Shown here in pieces: positions 1 to 9,041 of a stretch of 64,000 bases of DNA; positions within the stretch are counted from its first letter, which is position 1; every line of letters starts with the position of its first letter. The notes under the pieces are model-generated. The model saw nothing but the letters and a program-made list of their open reading frames with translations, ran no database searches and had not been told where the DNA came from. Made by a program: the position numbers and the translations under genes. This DNA is from Pegethrix bostrychoides GSE-TBD4-15B. GTDB taxonomy: Bacteria; Cyanobacteriota; Cyanobacteriia; Elainellales; Elainellaceae. The stretch lies in assembly GCA_019359155.1 (NCBI GenBank), contig JAHHHV010000078.1, positions 47,053-111,052 of the forward strand, read 5' to 3'.

Positions 1-953
1 CCGCGTCGAACGCCGGTAACGTAGATATTGTTGTTGTCGTCGATCGATACGCCCGCAGCCGCATCTGCGGCATTGATGCCCAAGACCGAACTCTGAATGG
101 TTCTCAGCCACTGCTGCTGGCCGTTTGAGTTGTACTTGGCGATAAAGGCGTTGCTGTTGAGACCGACAATCGTTGCGCCCACTACATAGTAGTTGCCTGA
201 ATCATCGACAGCAATATCAGCAACGGCAGTCGAACCTGACAGCGCCAGCGTTCGCTGCTCTAGCGAAGTTCCATCTTGGGCATATTGGTGGACAAATCCA
301 CTGCCTGAAAAAGCGCTGCTGGGGCTAGACACACCCGCAACATAGGCGCTGCTGTTTTGAGTCGCAGTCCCAAACGCATAGTCGTTCTGCGCTGTACCAA
401 ACTGACGCAGCCAGGTCTGGGGACGAAAAGCAGCTAGAGAGAAGATGGGAGGCGGAGCTGAGCCAGGGACTGGGGATGGAGGACTAGCGCCGGGAGATGG
501 ACTGAGGGCTGGACTAGCGCCGGGAGAGCCAATTAAACCATCTGCAGGCAGGGCTGCTGTTGCCAGCCTGAGCCGATAGCGACTATCGCCCCGCGCCTGG
601 GAGACTCGCAGGTAGTAAGTGCCCGCTGCTAGCTCCAAGTCAACAGTGCGGCCATTGGCGCGGCTAGCTGCCAGCGGATTTAGATATCTGCGGATTTGCT
701 TGCGGTTCAGATCGCTGAATTCAGTGCGGCCAATCTTTTTCAGAGCCTGATTCTGTTGCAGGTTGAAGAGCCGGACGGCAGCTCGTCTGCTGCCCGTGGC
801 TTTGAGCGTCAAGCGACTGGCGCTGCTGAGTTTCAGGCGGTACAGATCGTCTGGGTCGGTTTTGCCGACTCGATCACTCAGCAGCTGACCACCACCGAGA
901 TTGCGAACGAGCCGAGCGGTTTTGAGGCTATTTCTGGCGCGATCAGGTGCCAT
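1..953 (-). CDS. SBBP beta-propeller repeat protein, C-terminus cut by window edge
   Basis: Read on the minus strand from the ATG at 951-953, an open frame runs about 317 codons to the left edge without a stop. Residues 1 to about 135 look like a PPC-type (pre-peptidase C-terminal) beta-sandwich: the string 'DPDDLYRLKL' followed by 'LELAAGTYYLRVSQ' is typical. A Pro/Ser/Gly linker follows (with a duplicated SPGASP element), then repeats of the SBBP type, for example 'AFIAKYNSNGQQQWLRT' and 'VSIDDNNNIYVTG'. Such proteins are usually exported and act in surface or adhesion roles, but no signal peptide is visible from this start, so either export is non-classical or the true start differs. The substrate or partner is unknown. 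The frame choice and domain type are secure; the full length is not visible. Confidence 0.8.
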   Translation of the reverse strand, partial: MAPDRARNSLKTARLVRNLGGGQLLSDRVGKTDPDDLYRLKLSSASRLTLKATGSRRAAVRLFNLQQNQALKKIGRTEFSDLNRKQIRRYLNPLAASRANGRTVDLELAAGTYYLRVSQARGDSRYRLRLATAALPADGLIGSPGASPALSPSPGASPPSPVPGSAPPPIFSLAAFRPQTWLRQFGTAQNDYAFGTATQNSSAYVAGVSSPSSAFSGSGFVHQYAQDGTSLEQRTLALSGSTAVADIAVDDSGNYYVVGATIVGLNSNAFIAKYNSNGQQQWLRTIQSSVLGINAADAAAGVSIDDNNNIYVTGVRR

Positions 954-1118
954 AGAAGTTTAGAGGCGATTTTTGAGTGCGACTCGTTCAGGAAGCAGGT
1001 TAGGAAGCAGTGCTGAAACGTAAGCTTTCTCTAGCTTGCGCTCAGTTGTTCTTGACCAGATTAACATTCTGCACCCGTCTAGTGCCCACTCATCGCCCAA
1101 TCCTAAGCCCTGTAACGC

Positions 1119-1868
1119 TTAGCTTGCCGCCATCCGATTGGTGCGAAACGTCACGTTAACGCCTTCATTGGTTTGCTCCAAAACCAGCAGCGGGGTTGGC
1201 TTGGCTTTTTGATCCCAGCGGACGCTAGCGATTCGTCCCTGAATTGTAGGCTGCCAGGTGTCATCTGCTTCCAGGCTCATGAACTTCTGCATACAGTTAA
1301 TGATCTGGCTGATCGTGACGGAAGTAGGCTGAGTCGGCAGCTTCATCAGCTTAATCTGAATTCTAAACAGGACGCGGCGCGTGCCCTTGGGAGAGTTGGT
1401 CGGATCGTATTCCACGTCAAAGATTTCATCTACCTGCCGTCCGGTTGAGCTGGCAATCCCCACGACTCCTTGCTCAGCCTGAAGCGGACGTAGGGCAATC
1501 GAGATTTTCTCTTTGACACGAATTTTAATCTGATTCATCAGCGCGAAATGGAACTGCTCTTCCTCCATCCGCATCCGCAGATAGTCGAGGTTAAATTCAC
1601 GCGAATGGATCAGATCCGGATTTCTCTCCATCTTGCTAATCGTATTTAACGCTAGCTTCAGCTTCTTTTGCAGCTCGCGATTCTTAAACTCTTCAAATCG
1701 CTTTTGCTTGGCGAGGTGAGTCATCATCACCTGGCTATAAGCTGCAAGTGCAACTAGCAGAATCCCCAGCGCTCCGGTTCCTAGCATCCAGGGATTGTTG
1801 AGCAGCTCTAGCTTCGGCGGCTTGATTTGCGCCAGTTGGGGTTCTACAAGAATGACGTGGGCTGGCAT
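1119..1868 (-). CDS. Conserved hypothetical, one-TM membrane protein
   Basis: 249 codons from ATG at 1866-1868. There is a short N-terminal segment, one hydrophobic helix at about residues 28-48 (PWMLGTGALGILLVALAAYS), then a basic amphipathic helix (about 52-85) likely to form a coiled coil, and a soluble domain to the end. The soluble part is rich in lysine and strand-forming segments (for instance 'VLFRIQIKLMKLP'). This topology suggests a membrane-anchored cytoplasmic protein. I recall similar cyanobacterial proteins of unknown function but cannot name a family. It stands alone, with 165 bases to the SBBP gene downstream and 188 bases to the gene upstream, all on the same strand. No function is proposed. 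Confidence 0.7.
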   Translation of the reverse strand: MPAHVILVEPQLAQIKPPKLELLNNPWMLGTGALGILLVALAAYSQVMMTHLAKQKRFEEFKNRELQKKLKLALNTISKMERNPDLIHSREFNLDYLRMRMEEEQFHFALMNQIKIRVKEKISIALRPLQAEQGVVGIASSTGRQVDEIFDVEYDPTNSPKGTRRVLFRIQIKLMKLPTQPTSVTISQIINCMQKFMSLEADDTWQPTIQGRIASVRWDQKAKPTPLLVLEQTNEGVNVTFRTNRMAAS

Positions 1869-2056
1869 AGGTACTGAATAGGCTGGCTTGCGCCAATACG
1901 GTGAGGAGTAATCTTAGAATGCCCCCAGATAGCGTAACCTGATCACTACGATTACACCACGACAGCAGGTCAACTGTGAGCTGCGCGGTTTGATCTGCTG
2001 CAATCTTCATCAAAGCAAAATATTCCGCCCAACGCTCGCTGACTATTCCCTAACGC

Positions 2057-3715
2057 TCAAGGCTGCCTCCAGCGGCTGCGATGGGGCTGGGCATCTACAT
2101 AGCAAAGGTGGGGATAGCGGCTATAACGGCCTAAGCTACCTGTCCACCAAGGATCAAGAGCGCGGTAGATCTGATCGCCCGTTAGCCCGTCGCAGTAAAA
2201 CTGGATTGCGTCGCCAATTGCATAGCGCTCAGGTTGCTGCTGATCTGTTGGCTGATACCAGGTAGTGATGCAGAGCGGGCGACCGATGCGCTCAATCGCC
2301 TGCTGCGCTAGCTCGGCAATCCGAATCACGGCTTCTATAGCGGCTGGATGCGCTGGCAAATAGCGCCCGCCCTGAGTCGCATCCGCCCAGCTTAAGCTGC
2401 CGCTGGGCAAAATGGCGGCAAACAGCTGGAGGTTGTCAGATGTCCAGACGGCTGGACGCGGTGGCGACGGAATTGGCTCTGGCTTAGGAGCCGCATCGGG
2501 TGAGTCGCGTCGAGCTGTTTCTAGCCGCTGCAAAGTATCCAGCAGGTTTTGCAGCGTTGGATCGCGGCTGTCCCAGCCCTGCCAGAGCTGCCAGAGCCGA
2601 ATCAACGCCTCGCGCTGGAAGTCTGACTCGTCGTAGAGTGCCGGAATCTGCTTTACAAAATCGAGCAGCGCGCGGTCGAGCTGACTGGCAGCAGTGAGCA
2701 TGGCGCGTCGATCGGGGCTGCTGGCCGTCATCACCTGAGCATCTAGGCCGAGCTGCTGGAGGGCGGTGCCGCGTGAATCCAGCCTGTACCAGAGGCGATA
2801 GGCTTCAGTCAGAGCATTGCGCTGGTCGCCTTTACCCTGATAGGCCGGAGGAATCCGCTGGATGCAGGCAATCAAGGCCGGATCAATGAGCTGAATGCTG
2901 GTCTCGGCGGTGGGCGCAGCTTGCAATTGGGCAATTGCCGCCTCGCGGGATGGGCACTGATGCCAGAGCTGCGCTAGCCGCAAGAGAGCCTCCCGCTGGT
3001 GGGGATAGCCGCTGTAGCCAGCACTATAGTCTTGCAGGGCTTGCAGCAGCAGCGGATCGAGCCGCGCTTCGTCAAAATTGGCGGGCAGCGGATCGGCAGG
3101 ATCGCGCTCTAGAAAGAACGCAATCGTAGCCAAGCGATCATCGAGCTGCCGCCAGATGCGGCTAGCCTCCAGCAAAGCCTGCCGCTGATAGCTCAGCCCC
3201 AAATAGTAGCGGGGCAGCGCTTGGGCAAACTTGAGCAGCGTTTGATCTAGCCAGCCAAAGCCTTCGTCTAGCGGCAGACCAGCTGCCTTACAGTCTTGTC
3301 TCCAGTCTTCTAGATAGGCTTGCAGCAGAGCCGTATCGTGGGTTAGCTCCAGGCGGGCAGCATCAGCATCGCTGGCAATCGGCACATAGCCACTGGCGAT
3401 CAGCTGAATGAGTCGATCGCTGTAGCAGCCCCGGTCGGCATTCCAGAATTCCGCTCCCTGCCAGCCTTGAGCCGTCAGCCGTCCGATCAGGCTCCGCAGG
3501 CTGTTGGCCGCATACTGCACCTGCTTGGCAAAGTGATTCACCTGGTCGAGCGGGATGCGGTTGGCCGGAGAGATGCCCAAGCCCAGCTCGCCGTCCGCTA
3601 GGCTGGGTCGCTGCTGGGCTGCTGCAAGTGCCGCCAAGATCGGCTTGTGGAGTCCGGTGCGAATCGCGGCCTGAAGGTAATCATCGTTGCGCTGCTCAGC
3701 GCTTAATCCTGCCAT
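2057..3715 (-). CDS. Helical-repeat protein with degenerate M15A-like C-terminal domain
   Basis: 552 codons from ATG at 3713-3715. Residues 1-140 form a helical region. Four degenerate helical repeats follow at about 160-200, 222-262, 279-321 and 348-390, each with the pattern aLp.Y.g...QReAL..a.rlW...dsR. A Pro-rich linker (about 410-422) leads to a C-terminal domain (about 455-552) that resembles peptidase M15A ('GDAIQFY', 'DQIYRALDPWW', 'HRSRW'). In active M15A enzymes the zinc ligands lie in SRHxxGDAxDF and HxD; here those positions read Y498, Q505 and Y539, so metal binding and peptidase activity are probably lost. A peptidoglycan-binding or structural role is an inference. No signal peptide is evident. 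Confidence 0.72.
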   Translation of the reverse strand: MAGLSAEQRNDDYLQAAIRTGLHKPILAALAAAQQRPSLADGELGLGISPANRIPLDQVNHFAKQVQYAANSLRSLIGRLTAQGWQGAEFWNADRGCYSDRLIQLIASGYVPIASDADAARLELTHDTALLQAYLEDWRQDCKAAGLPLDEGFGWLDQTLLKFAQALPRYYLGLSYQRQALLEASRIWRQLDDRLATIAFFLERDPADPLPANFDEARLDPLLLQALQDYSAGYSGYPHQREALLRLAQLWHQCPSREAAIAQLQAAPTAETSIQLIDPALIACIQRIPPAYQGKGDQRNALTEAYRLWYRLDSRGTALQQLGLDAQVMTASSPDRRAMLTAASQLDRALLDFVKQIPALYDESDFQREALIRLWQLWQGWDSRDPTLQNLLDTLQRLETARRDSPDAAPKPEPIPSPPRPAVWTSDNLQLFAAILPSGSLSWADATQGGRYLPAHPAAIEAVIRIAELAQQAIERIGRPLCITTWYQPTDQQQPERYAIGDAIQFYCDGLTGDQIYRALDPWWTGSLGRYSRYPHLCYVDAQPHRSRWRQP

Positions 3716-3824
3716 AGCCCGTAACCTACGCTTGTAAATCTTCTGCTAAATGTTAGATGACTTTGGCAAATAGGAGGCAGATTGGGGCAGGTTGGCCACA
3801 AGATTTTTGGGGTCTGGGCAGGAT

Positions 3825-4151
3825 TTACGCCTTAACCAACGAAGCGAGCGGGTCGGGAATGCTGGCCGAGGGAGCCTGAAACTTGCCTGTGGCAACGTAT
3901 TCTAGCCGCAGCTTCAGCCAGGTAATAAACTGCGGATCGGTGGAGACAATTGCCACAGATGGCTGCGGGCATTGGGCTTTGACGCTGGCCATCTCTGGGG
4001 CTTCTAGAAAAGCGGGCTGGTGAATCAAAAAGAAATCAATCGCCTTTTCCTGCTCTTGGTAGTAGCGGGTTCGCTCTTTGAGGACTTCGGCGGTTGGCTC
4101 TTCTTCAAGCAGATAGCGCTGGCTAGCCGCCAAGTAGTAGTAGGTCTGCAT
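3825..4151 (-). CDS. ycf54: Ycf54 family Mg-protoporphyrin monomethyl ester cyclase factor
   Basis: Ycf54 is needed for assembly or activity of the aerobic Mg-protoporphyrin IX monomethyl ester cyclase in chlorophyll synthesis. The protein has the family features: start 'MQTYYYLAASQRYLLEEEP', central 'VLKERTRYY', 'EKAIDFF', 'QPAFLEAPE', then 'VAIVSTDPQFITWLKLRLEY' and the end 'IPDPLASLV'. The ATG at 4149-4151 gives 108 residues, matching the usual length; an in-frame GTG at 4211 preceded by a GGAGAG sequence would add 20 residues and cannot be excluded. It lies downstream of pdxJ on the same strand (89 bases from this start) and could share its transcript. Confidence 0.88.
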   Translation of the reverse strand: MQTYYYLAASQRYLLEEEPTAEVLKERTRYYQEQEKAIDFFLIHQPAFLEAPEMASVKAQCPQPSVAIVSTDPQFITWLKLRLEYVATGKFQAPSASIPDPLASLVKA

Positions 4152-4240
4152 GTCTCGTCTGTCTATGTCCATACTATAATCTGTCAATCGATCATACCGG
4201 AGCAACGCCACAGGTCTCTCTCCACAGGTCTCTATCGTCT

Positions 4241-4960
4241 CTACAAACCCTGGATTATCTGCTTCATTTCCCGTACAGCCCGCTCCATGCCCACGAGTAC
4301 GGCTCGGCTGACGATGCTGTGGCCGATATTTAGCTCCTCCATTCCGGGCAGGCAGGCTACTGGATAAGCGTTCCAGTAAGTGAGGCCATGTCCAGAATTG
4401 ACCCGCAGACCTAGCCCTAATGCTTGCTCACAGCCCTGAGCCAAAATTGCCAGCTCTTTGGCGCGGTGCTGTTCAGTCTTGGCTTCGGCATATTGGCCTG
4501 TATGCAGCTCTACAAACCGCGCTTCTGTTGCAGCCGCCGCCTCAATCTGAGCCGGGTCAGCGTCAATAAACAGGCTGACTGGAATATTGGCCCACTGAAG
4601 TTGCCCAACCACCTGCTGCATTCGCTGCTGCTGTCCGGCAATATCTAGCCCGCCCTCAGTGGTGACTTCTTCACGACGCTCTGGTACCAGCGTCACGTAG
4701 TCGGGACAGATCTCTAGGGCAATTCCCACCATCTCATCGGTGGCCGCCATCTCCAGATTGAGATGCGTCCGTACGGTTTGACGCAGCAGCCGCACATCTC
4801 GATCCTGCATATGCCGTCGGTCTTCGCGCAGATGCACAGTGATGCCATCTGCGCCTGCTAGCTCGGCTAACACCGCTGCCGCAACTGGGTCAGGCTCAAC
4901 CGTACCTCTGGCCTGCCGGATCGTTGCGACATGATCAATATTGACTCCGAGAGTTGGCAA
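4241..4960 (-). CDS. pdxJ: Pyridoxine 5'-phosphate synthase PdxJ
   Basis: PdxJ condenses 1-deoxyxylulose 5-phosphate with 3-amino-2-oxopropyl phosphate to pyridoxine 5'-phosphate, the last ring-closing step of DXP-dependent vitamin B6 synthesis, in the cytoplasm. The 239-residue TIM-barrel matches family length. Visible signatures are '[14 protein letters not shown]' (5-18), '[14 protein letters not shown]' (43-56), E70 in 'NLEMAAT', E151 in 'FVELHTG' and H191 in 'VNSGHGL', the acidic and histidine positions expected in the active site. ycf54 follows on the same strand. The upstream region is a long divergent spacer shared with the CHASE2 gene. Confidence 0.96.
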   Translation of the reverse strand: MPTLGVNIDHVATIRQARGTVEPDPVAAAVLAELAGADGITVHLREDRRHMQDRDVRLLRQTVRTHLNLEMAATDEMVGIALEICPDYVTLVPERREEVTTEGGLDIAGQQQRMQQVVGQLQWANIPVSLFIDADPAQIEAAAATEARFVELHTGQYAEAKTEQHRAKELAILAQGCEQALGLGLRVNSGHGLTYWNAYPVACLPGMEELNIGHSIVSRAVLVGMERAVREMKQIIQGL

Positions 4961-5421
4961 CTTCTTGCTCCTTTGCTGTCGAATCTTTAGCGAATATATA
5001 TAGGTATGCTGTGAGTATGCTCTAAACTCTTAAAACTTTACCCCCGAGTTCTTTACCCCTGAGCTTGAGTGAATGGCTTACTCCAACTAACAGGTGCTCA
5101 AAACAAGATATTTCTAACTCTTCAAGGTTTCACGCAGCAGCTTTACGGCAATTTCGAGCGAGCTTGGTACTCTGAACTATAGAGGGCAGAAGAGGGTAGA
5201 GCAAGACCATAGGCGAAACCATAGGCGAATTATCAGGGGCAAGCCAGTGACTAGCTGCCCTGACGGGACAGGATCACTGATCAGATTACCAAATTCCCAA
5301 ACAATGATTGGTTTCTGATGTCACTTTGCTCTTTTCAGGGGCAATCTACTCGATTGGGTTATGCAGCAAACAGCACAGGCGTTTAGTCGCGGCCCCAGTC
5401 TCCTACCTCACCCTAAGCGCC
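4961..5421. other. Divergent intergenic spacer pdxJ / CHASE2 gene
   Basis: About 460 bases separate the divergently transcribed pdxJ and the CHASE2 signalling gene. It holds an AT-rich stretch near 4992-5005 (repeated TATA steps) suitable for the pdxJ promoter, and a 12-base direct duplication of 'accataggcgaa' at about 5208-5231. An in-frame upstream extension of the CHASE2 gene (back to 5308) runs through part of it but lacks family similarity. No RNA gene was recognised. Confidence 0.5.
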
Positions 5422-8403
5422 ATGAGAATTTTTGAACGGCAGTCGGGCTGGAAGCTGAGCCTCCAGAGCCTGGGACATTACTGGCAGCGGGTCTTGGCAC
5501 TAATTTTGGCGACTCTGCTCATCTTGAGTCTCCAGCAGCTGGGCTGGGGAGAGGCGCTCGAAAATCAGCTCTATTCCAGCTTTTTTCACTGGCGCGGCGC
5601 GTTGCCGCTGGATCAGTCTGTGGCAATTGTCGAAGTTGACCAAGCCAGCCTGCGCCAGCTTCAGATGTCGCCCTGGTCGCGCTCACTCTACCGGCAGCTG
5701 GTCGATCGACTGGGTGAAGCCAACCCAGCTGTGATTGCTTTAGATCAGCTGTTTGAGGGAGTTGATCCAGAGGATTTGGAGCTAGCGACCGCCATTGCTC
5801 AACAGCGAGTCGTGCTGGCTCAAGCCTGGAAATCCAGCCAGCCACTGCTGACTAGCCCGACTTTGACCCAAGCTGCCACTGCACTGGGACATATCGAGCA
5901 AACGGCTGATCCCGACGGACTCGTGCGGTCTGTGACTGCTACGGTTAATCATCTGCCGGCGCTGGGGCTAGCCGCCATTCAAGTCTATGCAACCTATACG
6001 GGCAGACCTATACGGCCTGTTCAACCGCAAATCTGGCTCAACTGGGAAAATGCCATTCAACAGGCAGCGCATTATTCAGCGGCGGAGGTTTTGCAGGGGC
6101 AACTGCCTCCTCAGCAGTTTCGCAACAAAATTGTTCTGGTCGGCAGTACGCTAAATCGTCAGCCAACGCCCTTCGATGCGGCGAGTCCGGCGATCTACTT
6201 CCAGGCGACGCTGGTTAGCAACTTGCTCCAGCAAGATCCACTCATCAGAATCTCGCGGTTCAAGGCTGCGCTGGTACTGCTGCTGTTGACGCTGGTGGCT
6301 TTGAGCGGCGCTCGGTGGCACTGGCAGCAGCAGATCTGGCTCTGGGTGAGTTTGGGGGTAGCCTGGGCAGGGCTGAGCTGGTTGGCGTTTAGGGCAAATC
6401 TCTGGCTGCCAGTGGCGCTGCCGCTAATCTGGCTTTTGAGCGTCGGCGGACTGCTGCTGCTGATTCGGTTTGTGACGACCTTTTTTGAACTGCGCCAGAA
6501 CGCAACTCGCTATACGCTGATGACGCAGGGCTTCAATGAAGGAGTCTGGGACTGGGATTTAAAGACTAATCGCTTCTATATTTCACCGCGCTGGAAGCAG
6601 ATGATTGGCTACAGTGAAGCCGCGCTGAGCGACCAGCCGCAGGAGTGGTTTGACCGCGTGCATCCGCTTGATCGGGCCGCTTTGGATGCCGCGATCACAG
6701 ACTATCTAGCGGGCAGAGGTAGCCACTTTGAGCAGGAGTATCGGCTGCGGCATGAGGACGGCAGCTATCGCTGGATGCAGGGACGCGGGCTAGCGGTTTT
6801 TAAGGTGGGCAAAGCAAAGCGGCTGGTGGGATCGCAGGTGGACATTACAGCGCAGAAGCAGGCTGAAGAGGAGCTATGGCGCAGCACCTTTTTTGACCGA
6901 CTCACCGAACTGCCGAGCTGGACTGGCTTTGTCGATCATCTTCAGCAGGCGATTGACCAGGTGCAGCAGGATGCTCAATTCCGATTTGCTATTCTCTGGC
7001 TCGACCTCGACCAGTTCAAGCTGGTGAATCACAGTCTGGGTAACAGCCTGGGGGATCGGCTGCTGGTGGCAATTGCTCAGCGGCTCAAGACGTTTTTGCC
7101 AGCCAGCGAGATTGTGGCGAGACTCGGCGAAGATGAGTTTGCGGTTTTGCTGCGGCAGATCCAAGATCGCGACGAGGTGATCCGCGTGGCTGAGCAGATC
7201 CAGCAGGAGTTGACTCGGCCTTTTAATCTGGAAGAGCATGAGGTGTTTGTTACGGTTAGCGTCGGCATTGCGCTGAGCGCGCCTTACTACGCCGAGCCTG
7301 AGCATCTGCTGCGGGATGCCGGAACCGCGATGTATCGAGCGAAGGCGATGGGACGCGCCAGCTGTCTGGTTTTTGAAAGGAGTATGCGGACTGGGATGCT
7401 GGTGAAGCTACGCTTAGAGAGCGACCTGCGCCGCGCGATTGCTCAAGGGATGGCGCAAGGTGAGCGTCAGGCGGGAGAAAGCCTATCTTCAGTCACCGAT
7501 TTACCAGTCACCGATTTACCAGTCGCCGATCGAGGGTTTGACGCAGAGTTCGCTGAGCTGCCTAGCACTCTATCGAATGGCGCTCATCCTCAGGTCAGCA
7601 GCGCCATTTCCAGCAGCCGATCTGACGAGCTAAACCTGCGGCTAGAAGCGCCGCCGACTCCTTCTCCAGAGCAATATCCAGAGCTAGAGCTTTACTACCA
7701 GCCGATTGTCCGGCTTTCGACAGGTCAGGTGACGGGGTTTGAGGCACTGGTGCGCTGGCAGCATGCTCAGCAGGGACTGCTGTTTCCGTCGCGGTTTATT
7801 TCCATGGCAGAAGAAACCGGGCTGATTATTCCCTTGAGCTGGTGGATTTTGCGAACGGCCTGTCGGCAGATGAGCCAGTGGCGGCAGCTATTTCCAGAAA
7901 ATGCGGCGCTGACGATGAGCGTCAACCTGTCGAGCAAGCAGTTCTCGATGACGAATCTGGCCGAGCAGATCCACCAGATTTTGCAGGAGAGTCAGCTCGA
8001 ACCGACTTCGCTGAAGCTAGAGCTAACCGAGAGCATGGTGATGGAAAATGCTGCCAGTGTGGTGGATATGCTCTATCAGCTGCGAGCGTTGGGGATTCGG
8101 CTGGCGATTGACGACTTTGGCACAGGCTACTCGTCACTCAGCTATCTGCCGCGCTTTCCGCTGACGACGCTCAAGATCGACCGCTCGTTTGTCGAAAAGA
8201 TCGGCGACTGCAACGATAACTTGGAAATTGTGCGGACGATTCTAGCGCTGGCGCATAATCTGCGGATGGATGTCGTGGCCGAAGGGGTGGAAACCGAGGC
8301 GCAGGCAACCCGGCTGCGCGAGATGGGCTGTGAGTATGGGCAGGGCTTCTTCTTTTATAAGCCGCTGAACGTTGAGGCGGCGACCCAGCTTTTGGCAAAG
8401 TAA
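5422..8403 (+). CDS. CHASE2-PAS-GGDEF-EAL membrane protein, probable c-di-GMP phosphodiesterase
   Basis: 993 residues from the ATG at 5422; an in-frame start at 5308 would add 38 residues that do not look like the family. Order: TM helix (about 22-40), extracytoplasmic CHASE2 sensor (about 45-275), three TM helices (about 280-350), PAS/PAC (about 365-475), GGDEF (about 485-655) and EAL (about 755-990). The GGDEF signature is degenerate, GEDEF at 569-573, and no RxxD inhibitory site precedes it, so cyclase activity is doubtful. The EAL domain keeps E774 (EALVRW), D897-D898 (DDFGTGYSS), K918 and E954 (EGVE), so c-di-GMP hydrolysis is expected. The linker holds a tandem 'VTDLP' duplication. The signal sensed by CHASE2 is unknown. 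Confidence 0.9.
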   Translation: MRIFERQSGWKLSLQSLGHYWQRVLALILATLLILSLQQLGWGEALENQLYSSFFHWRGALPLDQSVAIVEVDQASLRQLQMSPWSRSLYRQLVDRLGEANPAVIALDQLFEGVDPEDLELATAIAQQRVVLAQAWKSSQPLLTSPTLTQAATALGHIEQTADPDGLVRSVTATVNHLPALGLAAIQVYATYTGRPIRPVQPQIWLNWENAIQQAAHYSAAEVLQGQLPPQQFRNKIVLVGSTLNRQPTPFDAASPAIYFQATLVSNLLQQDPLIRISRFKAALVLLLLTLVALSGARWHWQQQIWLWVSLGVAWAGLSWLAFRANLWLPVALPLIWLLSVGGLLLLIRFVTTFFELRQNATRYTLMTQGFNEGVWDWDLKTNRFYISPRWKQMIGYSEAALSDQPQEWFDRVHPLDRAALDAAITDYLAGRGSHFEQEYRLRHEDGSYRWMQGRGLAVFKVGKAKRLVGSQVDITAQKQAEEELWRSTFFDRLTELPSWTGFVDHLQQAIDQVQQDAQFRFAILWLDLDQFKLVNHSLGNSLGDRLLVAIAQRLKTFLPASEIVARLGEDEFAVLLRQIQDRDEVIRVAEQIQQELTRPFNLEEHEVFVTVSVGIALSAPYYAEPEHLLRDAGTAMYRAKAMGRASCLVFERSMRTGMLVKLRLESDLRRAIAQGMAQGERQAGESLSSVTDLPVTDLPVADRGFDAEFAELPSTLSNGAHPQVSSAISSSRSDELNLRLEAPPTPSPEQYPELELYYQPIVRLSTGQVTGFEALVRWQHAQQGLLFPSRFISMAEETGLIIPLSWWILRTACRQMSQWRQLFPENAALTMSVNLSSKQFSMTNLAEQIHQILQESQLEPTSLKLELTESMVMENAASVVDMLYQLRALGIRLAIDDFGTGYSSLSYLPRFPLTTLKIDRSFVEKIGDCNDNLEIVRTILALAHNLRMDVVAEGVETEAQATRLREMGCEYGQGFFFYKPLNVEAATQLLAK

Positions 8404-8420
8404 GCTCAAAGATGCGCTAA

Positions 8421-8539
8421 TTTTCCACTTTTGATATTTCTTATCTTTTCCTCTGCCTTTTCCCGGGTTTTCCCCAGGTTTTCCCCAGGCTTTCCCCAGA
8501 TTGATCCAGGTTTTCCCCAGAACTGTCGAGTTATCCACA
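8421..8539 (+). repeat. Helically phased array of DnaA-box-like 9-mers
   Basis: On the plus strand, 9-mers related to the DnaA box TTWTNCACA recur in one orientation: TTTTCCACT (8421), TTTTCCTCT (8446), TTTTCCCGG (8458), TTTTCCCCA (8468), TTTTCCCCA (8479), CTTTCCCCA (8490), a poor copy TTGATCCAG (8501), TTTTCCCCA (8511) and a perfect E. coli-type box TTATCCACA (8531). From 8468 on, the spacing is 11, 11, 11, 10 and 20 bases, so the sites lie on one face of the helix. The repeat unit can also be described as an 11-base tandem repeat 'gttttccccag'. DnaA binding is an inference; no dnaA or dnaN lies in the window. Confidence 0.55.
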
Positions 8540-8885
8540 GCCTCGGGCAAGCAGATTCGCATCAAGCCTGAGTTTGGAGTAAATCTGGGGGAATTCCGCC
8601 CTCAGGACAGACCTCTGCGCCGTCGCCCTGAGTTTTGATTAAGACATGTAACGAAAAATAGGCCACGATGCCGATTCTCTCGTCGGCTAATTTTTTAAAA
8701 GGGAGATTGAGTATAAAGACTCATGATTGCCAGAGTCTGCTGTGATCGCGCAAAATGATTGCGGCTAGGGTGGCAGATTAGCCATCAACTCCAGATGAAA
8801 GCCCTGCACTCAGGGCGTTTGAGGCAGTTTGAAATCACCGTCACAGTCAGGATAAAGTCAGGGCAAAGTTGGGGCAAAGTTAGGG

Positions 8886-8913
8886 TTGCGTTCTGGCTGC
8901 TTTCCGCTACAAT
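8886..8913 (+). promoter_or_regulatory. Candidate sigma-70-type promoter for the DUF2811 gene
   Basis: TTGCGT at 8886-8891 and TACAAT at 8908-8913 are separated by 16 bases and point to the gene at 9042. The -10 matches the consensus at five of six positions. The predicted leader is about 120 bases. The array of 11-base units lies directly upstream. Prediction by eye only. Confidence 0.35.
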
Positions 8914-9041
8914 TCAGCATTCCTAGAGCGCCGAGGCTGGAACTGGCTTCCGCTCATGGTTTTGCAGATTTGCTGCATTGCCGTCTCCATCGCAGTCTGC
9001 CTTTCAGTTCACCTTCAGAGTTATCAGAGTTAGAGGTTTCT

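Larger units (their letters stand above)
8404..9041. other. Long intergenic region with phased repeats
   Basis: About 640 bases between the CHASE2 gene and the DUF2811 gene. The first 140 bases hold the DnaA-box-like array described separately. The middle (about 8640-8720) is AT-richer ('taattttttaaaag'). At about 8853-8885 a second array of 11-base units of the type 'caaagttgggg' occurs, just before a plausible promoter. No convincing protein-coding frame covers it: the in-frame leftward extension of the DUF2811 gene to 8886 has no family similarity. Confidence 0.6.
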
